8,029 nt of DNA from CAJXNP01 sp050305935 (GTDB lineage: Bacteria > Bacteroidota > Bacteroidia > Cytophagales > Cyclobacteriaceae), in assembly GCA_050305935.1 (NCBI GenBank), contig JBNLGG010000112.1:1-8029 (forward strand). Reading direction: 5' to 3'. Numbering within the stretch: position 1 is the first letter of the stretch; each line of letters starts with the position of its first letter. Shown piece after piece: positions 1 to 4,524 of the stretch. A program made the position numbers and the translations under genes. The notes under the pieces are model-generated. The model saw nothing but the letters and a program-made list of their open reading frames with translations. It did not search any database and was not told where the DNA came from.

Positions 1-420
1 AGTATAGAAGTCAGCACAAGTGGAGGAAATGGAGTGCTGATGTATTCGATTGATGGTGTGAATTTTGCCAGCAGTAAAGTGTTTAAAGACCTGGGCGCTG
101 GTAACTATACAATCACGGTGGTGGATGAAAATGAGTGTGAAGGCACGATCTCCAGCGAGATTAAGGAATTTCCGGAGGTGAGCTTCGCCAATGATGTGTT
201 CCCGATCATTCAATCCAATTGCCTGGTATCGGGGTGTCATTTGGATAATCCCGGTCTGCCAAAGTGGGACAGCTATACCATTATCGCGGCCAATGCCGAT
301 GCCATACGGTTTCGGGTCACCGGAAAAACAATGCCTCCTTCTTCCTCCGGTATAAGCCTTTCGGATGGCGAGATAGCCACTATCCGAAATTGGGTGGACG
401 TGGGCGCTCCGAATAATTAA
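1..420 (+). CDS. C-terminal part of exported protein: SprB-like repeat plus CX4CH cytochrome c-like domain (5' partial)
   Basis: The frame is open from base 1, so this is the last 139 residues of a longer protein; the GTG at 34 is internal. Window residues 8-46 read like one SprB-type repeat (GG.G...YSIDG...F..L.AGNYTITVVDENEC), a surface Ig-like module of Bacteroidota adhesins. Residues 60-139 form a small cytochrome c-like domain. It has a haem-attachment motif C74-LVSG-C79-H80 (CX4CH rather than CX2CH) and a later TMPP whose Met111 is the likely distal iron ligand. The C-terminus (NWVDVGAPNN) matches that of the next gene's product (CWVNSGTPNN), so the two haem domains are paralogous. There is no T9SS C-terminal sorting domain. 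The next gene starts 24 bases on, suggesting an operon. Role is inferred as electron transfer outside the cytoplasm. Covalent haem binding is predicted from the motif only. Confidence 0.8.
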   Translation, partial: SIEVSTSGGNGVLMYSIDGVNFASSKVFKDLGAGNYTITVVDENECEGTISSEIKEFPEVSFANDVFPIIQSNCLVSGCHLDNPGLPKWDSYTIIAANADAIRFRVTGKTMPPSSSGISLSDGEIATIRNWVDVGAPNN

Positions 421-433
421 TTGATAAAAAAAA

Positions 434-440
434 AAGGAAA
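434..440 (+). promoter_or_regulatory. Ribosome binding site for the lipoprotein cytochrome gene
   Basis: AAGGAAA follows a run of ten A residues (426-435) and ends 4 bases before ATG445. It is one of the few convincing Shine-Dalgarno sites in this window. It supports ATG445 as the true start even though that ATG is out of frame with the haem domain by one base. Confidence 0.5.
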
Positions 441-444
441 TACT

Positions 445-788
445 ATGAAAAAACTTTTGGTTTACTATTACCTGTACTATTCTTTGCTTGTACGTCTGAT
501 AATCTGGAAGAATACTATGGTGTGGTGGATTGTGAAAGCATGGAAATAAGCTATTCTGAAAATATCGCTCCTATTATAAACTCGAATTGTGCCATATCAG
601 GATGTCATGTTTCCGGAACGGGACTGCCGGACTGGACAAAATACGAAAACCTTGTTGCGAATGCGGATGAAATCAGGCGAAAGACCTTTGAAGGGGAGAT
701 GCCTCCGCCATTTTCCGGCAAGTCATTAACGATCGAAGAAGTTAGAATGATCTCATGTTGGGTGAATTCAGGAACCCCAAATAATTAA
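445..788 (+). CDS. Small lipoprotein with CX4CH cytochrome c-like domain; apparent one-base frameshift after the start
   Basis: ATG445 lies 6 bases after a good AAGGA ribosome site but is out of frame with the protein body; its own frame stops at 547-549 after 34 codons. One extra A in the A6 run at 448-453 (or a -1 slip there) gives MKKTFGLLLPVLFFAC followed by TSDN. That is a classic lipoprotein signal with Cys16 as the lipidated residue. The corrected product is 114 residues. Haem motif C49-AISG-C54-H55 is followed by an MPP motif with Met86 as the probable distal ligand, and an extra Cys sits in the C-terminal helix (ISCWV). The domain matches the end of the preceding protein closely. Without the shift, the only starts are non-ATG or internal codons such as GTG522, which would lose the export signal. 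It could be a real mutation, an assembly error or recoding. The body shows no decay, so it is listed as a CDS. Confidence 0.72.
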
Positions 789-799
789 ACATTTAAATT

Positions 800-1339
800 A
801 TGAAAAACTTATTTATTGCTGTCCTGCTATTAGTGATACCAATGGTATGCAGCGCCCAGAAATACAAATCTGTTAAAAGTTATGTTCGGTTTTTTTCGAG
901 CGCACCACTGGAAGATATTGAAGCGGTGAATAAAGAAGGGACCAGTTTATTTAACCTGGAAACCAGCCAGATAGCCTTTTCAATTCCAATCAAGGGGTTC
1001 CAGTTTGAGAAGTCCCTTATGCAGGAGCACTTCAACGAAAACTACCTGGAATCAGATAAATATCCCACGGCAACTTTTCAGGGAAAGATAAGCGGTTTTG
1101 ATAAGAATGCCACCGAACGGCAAAAAGCCAGGGCAACCGGAAAAATGAAAATCCACGGTGTGGAGAAAAATGTGACAATAGACGGTGAAATACTGCTGGA
1201 AAAAGATAAAGCTATTTTGTCCTCGGTTTTTAAGATTGAAATTGCGGATTATGATATTGAGATTCCAAAAGTGGTATTTTACAATATTGCTGAAGTAGTG
1301 GAAGTGACCGTTGAGTTTACTTATTCGGCCAGGGAATGA
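800..1339 (+). CDS. YceI-family periplasmic protein (first of a tandem pair)
   Basis: The protein is 179 residues with a Sec signal peptide (MKNLF then a hydrophobic stretch, likely cut at CSA/Q). The rest matches the YceI-like lipocalin-fold family (PF04264): an N-terminal beta strand (KSYVRFFSSAPLEDIEA), the central block LMQEHFNENYLES-KYPTATF, and GKMKIHGV in the second half. Family members bind isoprenoid chains such as polyprenyl or quinone-type lipids in a beta-barrel pocket. Here that function is inferred from the family alone. The gene starts 11 bases after the haem lipoprotein and 21 bases before its paralogue. Cys17 is preceded by Val, so the sequence is not a good lipobox. A soluble periplasmic protein is most likely. 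The length is usual for the family with its signal peptide. Confidence 0.88.
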   Translation: MKNLFIAVLLLVIPMVCSAQKYKSVKSYVRFFSSAPLEDIEAVNKEGTSLFNLETSQIAFSIPIKGFQFEKSLMQEHFNENYLESDKYPTATFQGKISGFDKNATERQKARATGKMKIHGVEKNVTIDGEILLEKDKAILSSVFKIEIADYDIEIPKVVFYNIAEVVEVTVEFTYSARE

Positions 1340-1360
1340 CCTTAGATAAAGAAAGAAAAG

Positions 1361-1897
1361 ATGAAAAAGCTGTTTTTTGTATTGATCTTTTTGTCCTTTT
1401 CTTTTGGCGTGTGTGCGCAAAAGTTTAAAGTGATAAAAAGTTACGTTCGTTTTTTTTCAGACGCCCCTGTTGAGGATATAGAAGCTGTAAACATTCAGTC
1501 AAACAGCATCTTAAATATCGAAACAGGAGAAATTGCTTTTTCCATTCCCATCCGCGAGTTCCATTTTGCAAAAAAATTAATGCAGGAACATTTTAATGAG
1601 AATTACCTGGAATCCCACAAATATCCGAACGCCACCTTTCAGGGAACGATTTCGGGTTATGATAAAAATAAAAGTGGTTTGCAGAATGCAAAGGCCATCG
1701 GAAAAATGACTATACATGGCGTGACCCAGTTAGTGGAGGTGGAAGGCCAGGTTCAGATCAGCACAAATTATCTAAAAATTAAATCAAAATTTGATGTGAA
1801 GCTCGAAGACCACAATATCAAGATCCCGAGCATTGTCGCATATAATATCGCAGAAACTATTGAGGTAACCATACTATTTGATTATGCAAAGATGTAA
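1361..1897 (+). CDS. YceI-family periplasmic protein (second of a tandem pair)
   Basis: The protein is 178 residues with a signal peptide (MKKLF..., probable cut at VCA/Q). It aligns without gaps through nearly its full length to the preceding YceI protein; I count about 96 identical residues of 178 (54%). Identity concentrates in KSYVRFFS.AP.EDIEAVN, in LMQEHFNENYLES, and in the C-terminal YNIAE. The region around residues 105-155 has diverged far more, so the two copies may bind different ligands or partners (inference). The start ATG1361 follows an A/G-rich leader (AAAGAAAGAAAAG). Its 3' end overlaps the next gene by 14 bases, suggesting translational coupling with the outer-membrane barrel gene. 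Confidence 0.88.
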   Translation: MKKLFFVLIFLSFSFGVCAQKFKVIKSYVRFFSDAPVEDIEAVNIQSNSILNIETGEIAFSIPIREFHFAKKLMQEHFNENYLESHKYPNATFQGTISGYDKNKSGLQNAKAIGKMTIHGVTQLVEVEGQVQISTNYLKIKSKFDVKLEDHNIKIPSIVAYNIAETIEVTILFDYAKM

Positions 1898-2804
1898 ACA
1901 ACTTTCAATTAAAAGTGCATCCGTGTTATGCCTTTTTATACTAACCATTTTTAATTCCTACGGACAAGACGACTTGCTAAATGAATTGGAAGGTGAGCAA
2001 AAAAGCTACCCTGTCATAGCTACCTTCAAGTCCACCAGGATCATCAACGGGCAGTCGGTGGAGACCCGCAAATCCGGCGCGCTGGAGTTTATCATCAGCC
2101 ACCGCTTTGGACGGATCAATGAGGGGATTGAAAACTTTTTCGGCTTGGACGATGCGTATATCCGTTTTGGGTTTGACTATGCTGTTACAGACGATTTTAC
2201 CGTGGGCGTAGGGCGAAGTTCTTATAAAAAGATTTACGACGGATTTTTAAAATACAGATTGGTGCACCAGAAAGTAGGTGGAGGTTCGCCGGTGTCAGTC
2301 ACCGCGTTCTTCAGCGCCGCCATGGACACGCAGGATCCACCTGCCGGGCTTGATATTGATTATTTGCACCAGACGTCCTATATCTCTGAAATATTGATTG
2401 CCAGAAAATTCAACGAAAACCTGTCAATGCAATTAAATCCCGTCTGGGTGCACCGAAACCTGGTGTCTACGCCCGAAGACGAAAACGATATCTATGCGTT
2501 GGGAATTGCCGGGCGGCAGAAAATCACTAACAGAACGGCCCTGACATGTGAATACTACTATCAATTCAACAATACCACACCTTTCGAAAATCATAATGCC
2601 CTCGGCGTCGGCATAGATATTGAAACAGGTGGCCACGTGTTTCAAATCCATTTGACGAACGCGAGAGGGATTATCGAGAAAGAAATTATACCCAATACCA
2701 ACGGGGACTTCCTTGGGGGTGACCTCCATCTAGGGTTTAACCTGATCAGGGTTTTTCAATTGAAGAAAAGTAAACTGGAAAAACCTGGCGAGGGAGAGTG
2801 GTAG
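1884..2804 (+). CDS. DUF5777-family outer-membrane beta-barrel protein
   Basis: The protein is 306 residues from ATG1884. TTG1878 lies in the same frame, but ATG gives a normal signal peptide (MQRCKQLS then a hydrophobic core, cut near NSYG/Q). Features recalled from DUF5777 proteins follow: HRFGRINEGIENFFGLDDA near residues 75-93, then FDYAVTDDFTVGVGRSSYKKIYDGFLKYR. The rest alternates hydrophobic and polar residues as in beta strands, ending in FNLIRVFQL plus a short charged tail. It probably forms an outer-membrane barrel; its cargo is unknown. It overlaps the upstream YceI gene by 14 bases and closes the haem/YceI cluster. Neighbour association with YceI and c-type haem proteins suggests a common envelope redox or lipid-carrier task, but no substrate can be read from the sequence. 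Confidence 0.82.
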   Translation: MQRCKQLSIKSASVLCLFILTIFNSYGQDDLLNELEGEQKSYPVIATFKSTRIINGQSVETRKSGALEFIISHRFGRINEGIENFFGLDDAYIRFGFDYAVTDDFTVGVGRSSYKKIYDGFLKYRLVHQKVGGGSPVSVTAFFSAAMDTQDPPAGLDIDYLHQTSYISEILIARKFNENLSMQLNPVWVHRNLVSTPEDENDIYALGIAGRQKITNRTALTCEYYYQFNNTTPFENHNALGVGIDIETGGHVFQIHLTNARGIIEKEIIPNTNGDFLGGDLHLGFNLIRVFQLKKSKLEKPGEGEW

Positions 2805-2861
2805 CGCCTGCTTTGAGGAAAAGAAATTTTGGCAAGCAATGGAATATTAGCACATTCCTCG

Positions 2862-2869
2862 TATGTTTG
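2862..2869 (+). promoter_or_regulatory. Possible Bacteroidota -7 box (TATGTTTG)
   Basis: TATGTTTG is an exact match to the Bacteroidota primary-sigma -7 consensus TAnnTTTG, in the 129-base gap before the acyltransferase. The nearest upstream TTG (2829-2831) is about 30 bases away, longer than the usual spacer of roughly 20, so the -33 element is weak or absent. A transcript from here would begin around 2875 and run straight into the terminator-like hairpin at 2882-2918. Confidence 0.4.
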
Positions 2870-2881
2870 AATAAGACAAAG

Positions 2882-2918
2882 AAAAAAGGCTCCTCAAATG
2901 ATTGAGAAGCTTTTTTTT
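2882..2918 (+). terminator. Rho-independent terminator downstream of the haem/YceI/DUF5777 cluster
   Basis: An A6G run and GCTCCTCAA (2889-2897), then loop ATGA (2898-2901), then TTGAGAAGC (2902-2910) and eight Ts (2911-2918). The nine-position core has one C-A mismatch, and the flanking A and T runs extend the stem. The A tract on one side and T tract on the other mean it could work in both directions. It ends only 15 bases before the acyltransferase start. Confidence 0.8.
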
Positions 2919-2933
2919 CATACATCAATCTAC

Positions 2934-3464
2934 ATGTTTCGGCTATTCAGTAAATTTTGTTTATCAATATGGGGATGGAGAGTCGTAGGTAAATTCCCGG
3001 ACTTGAAGAAATACATCATCATCGTAGCACCCCATACCAGCAACTGGGACTTTTTACTGGCAGTTTTTGTCAGGAGCGCCACCCGGTTGAGATCAAATTT
3101 TCTTGGGAAGTCTGCCTTGTTTAAAGCACCGCACGGATGGTTTTTTAAAGCCTTGGGGGGACACGCGGTGGATCGATCTAAGAGTACAAAACTCGTGGAC
3201 AAGGTCGTCGAAATCTATAATTCAAAAGAGCGTTTTTGCATTGCCGTGACGCCGGAAGGTACCCGGAAAAAAGTGCAGGAATGGAAGACAGGATTTTACT
3301 TCATTGCCCACGGCGCCAACATCCCGATAGTGATGGCCTCACTGGACTATTCCAGAAAGATTGTAGAGATCGCCGCGCCATTTTATACTACCGGGGATAT
3401 CGAAAAAGATATGCCGCTTATTAAGGCATTTTATGAGGGAAAAAAGGGAAAGGCCGAGTTTTAA
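2934..3464 (+). CDS. PlsC-like lysophospholipid / glycerol-3-phosphate acyltransferase family protein
   Basis: The protein is 176 residues from ATG2934. The frame extends back to ATG2898, but that codon lies in the terminator loop. Acyltransferase motifs appear in order: the catalytic HX4D box H34-TSNW-D39; block II FKALGGHAVDRS (residues 71-82); block III TPEGTR (107-112), which binds the phosphate of the acceptor; and block IV IPIV (130-133). Family members transfer acyl chains from acyl-ACP or acyl-CoA to lysophosphatidate or related acceptors at the inner membrane face. The short length and the single weak N-terminal hydrophobic segment fit the compact Bacteroidota form of about 180-200 residues. 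Its acceptor cannot be set from sequence, and ornithine- or other aminolipid O-acylation is possible. Its stop overlaps the stop of the facing HEAT-like gene by 4 bases. Confidence 0.88.
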   Translation: MFRLFSKFCLSIWGWRVVGKFPDLKKYIIIVAPHTSNWDFLLAVFVRSATRLRSNFLGKSALFKAPHGWFFKALGGHAVDRSKSTKLVDKVVEIYNSKERFCIAVTPEGTRKKVQEWKTGFYFIAHGANIPIVMASLDYSRKIVEIAAPFYTTGDIEKDMPLIKAFYEGKKGKAEF

Positions 3465-3979
3465 TTCTTTTTTAATTGCTTTAGAATATTTCTTCCTCGA
3501 GACTTGATGCCCGCCGAGCCGTATGGTAAATGATCCTCAATCATCATGATCAATTCATTTTTTATCTCTGGGTAGGTCTTTGTAATGTTATATAGCACGG
3601 TCATCGAAAAGGCCCTGACGGCGATGGCTTCCTTGGCCGAGTCAAGAAATTTAAAGCAGGTGTCAGCGACGTCACCCATGTATTTTTCAGGTAATTCTAC
3701 GAACTGCAAAAGGCGAACGCAATTTCTTTTCTTGGCTTCACGGGCACCGGGTTTTTCCATGTCTTTGACAATCCTTTCCAGGTAGGGGTCAATCCATTTG
3801 TTTTGCTTTTTGACGCATTTGATGACGACATTGGAGGCCCAGTGGGCCAGGCGGAAATCCTCGCTGAAAAAGCATTGCATCAGCTCATCAAAGGTTTCGG
3901 GATTGCCCAGTACATAGTCGGATATACTCTCTACCTGTTGGGGGCTACTGTCTTTTTGTAATTCTTCTTTGATGTCCAT
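3461..3979 (-). CDS. HEAT-like alpha-solenoid protein, function unknown
   Basis: The protein is 172 residues with no signal peptide or membrane segment, so it is likely cytoplasmic. It appears wholly helical, with repeating helix pairs typical of HEAT/ARM solenoids: DFRLAHWASNVVIKCV (about 42-57), then AKKRNCVRLLQFVELP, then AIAVRAFSMTVLYNI and a following helix, ending in RSRGRNILKQLKKN. I recall similar unnamed proteins of the same length in Bacteroidota, but I cannot assign a gene name. Such solenoids usually bind protein or nucleic acid; nothing here shows a catalytic site. It converges on the acyltransferase with a 4-base 3' overlap and is divergent from the DUF456 gene across a 71-base gap. 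Confidence 0.8.
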   Translation of the reverse strand: MDIKEELQKDSSPQQVESISDYVLGNPETFDELMQCFFSEDFRLAHWASNVVIKCVKKQNKWIDPYLERIVKDMEKPGAREAKKRNCVRLLQFVELPEKYMGDVADTCFKFLDSAKEAIAVRAFSMTVLYNITKTYPEIKNELIMMIEDHLPYGSAGIKSRGRNILKQLKKN

Positions 3980-3983
3980 TTGC

Positions 3984-4024
3984 TTAATCTAAAAAGGATT
4001 TGACGAAGTTATTGCTTAGATTAA
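3984..4024. repeat. 9-bp inverted repeat in divergent promoter region
   Basis: TTAATCTAA (3984-3992) and TTAGATTAA (4016-4024) are perfect inverted copies with a 23-base spacer and centres 32 bases apart, about three helical turns. TTGCTTA also occurs as a direct repeat at 3980-3986 and 4012-4018, so each arm shares the same lead-in. The repeat lies between two divergent starts and may be an operator for a dimeric regulator. This is inferred from geometry alone. Confidence 0.45.
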
Positions 4025-4050
4025 TTGATCAAAATAAATTTTGAATTTCT

Positions 4051-4524
4051 ATGGATTGGATCTTCATCGTATTTGGAACCATTTTGATTATTGTGGGCAT
4101 TGTGGGTAGCCTTGTTCCGGTGTTGCCCGGGCCACCTCTGAGTTTTTTTGGCCTCTTATTGCTTCAGTTCAGGGAAGAACCCGCCTTCACCTGGAAGTTT
4201 GTCATTATCTGGGGCGTCATTACCTTGGTGATTACTGTGCTCGACTATATATTCCCTTCCATTGGAACAAAAAAATATGGTGGCTCTCGCTGGGGCATTA
4301 TCGGTTGTTTTATGGGGTTTGGCGTTGGATTGTTTTTTGGGATCCCAGGGATTATATTAGGCCCATTCATTGGTGCTCTTTTGGGAGAAGTATTAGGAGG
4401 AAAAGATTTTCATCAGGCATTACGTCCGGCGTTAGGTTCGTTTATTGGGTTCATTGTTGGGACAGTAATGAAATTAATAGCAGCTCTGGTGATGGCATTT
4501 TATTTTTTCGCCAATATCATCTGA
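4051..4524 (+). CDS. DUF456 domain membrane protein
   Basis: The protein is 157 residues, very hydrophobic, with about four to five membrane segments: roughly residues 3-22, 30-40, 48-68, 80-112 and 128-156. Family signatures are visible: PVLPGPPLSFFGLLLL near 23-38, an IGTKKYGGSRWG loop near 70-82, and a glycine-rich stretch (GFGVGLFFGIPGIILGPFIGALLGE) typical of DUF456 (PF04306). No function is established for the family, and the Gly-rich helices suggest tight packing or oligomers. The leader lacks a Shine-Dalgarno site, and a near-match to a -7 box (TAAATTTTG, 4035-4043) sits only 7 bases from ATG, so a very short leader is possible. It ends exactly where the opposing cyclase ends. Confidence 0.88.
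   Translation: MDWIFIVFGTILIIVGIVGSLVPVLPGPPLSFFGLLLLQFREEPAFTWKFVIIWGVITLVITVLDYIFPSIGTKKYGGSRWGIIGCFMGFGVGLFFGIPGIILGPFIGALLGEVLGGKDFHQALRPALGSFIGFIVGTVMKLIAALVMAFYFFANII

Noticed and set aside
522..788. GTG522 as the start of the second haem protein
   Set aside because: It has no ribosome site and would remove the clear lipoprotein signal encoded just upstream in the same frame; ATG445 plus a one-base shift explains more.
1052..1420. 122-residue minus-strand open frame over the YceI genes
   Set aside because: Antisense to two well-supported YceI genes; residue make-up (His, Phe, Lys rich) and lack of a start site fit a shadow frame.
2898..2933. ATG2898 as start of the acyltransferase
   Set aside because: The codon lies in the loop of a strong terminator hairpin and would add 12 unusual residues before the conserved MFRLF start.
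2433..3202. Minus-strand frames over the DUF5777 and acyltransferase genes
   Set aside because: These are shadows; both opposite-strand genes have clear family motifs.
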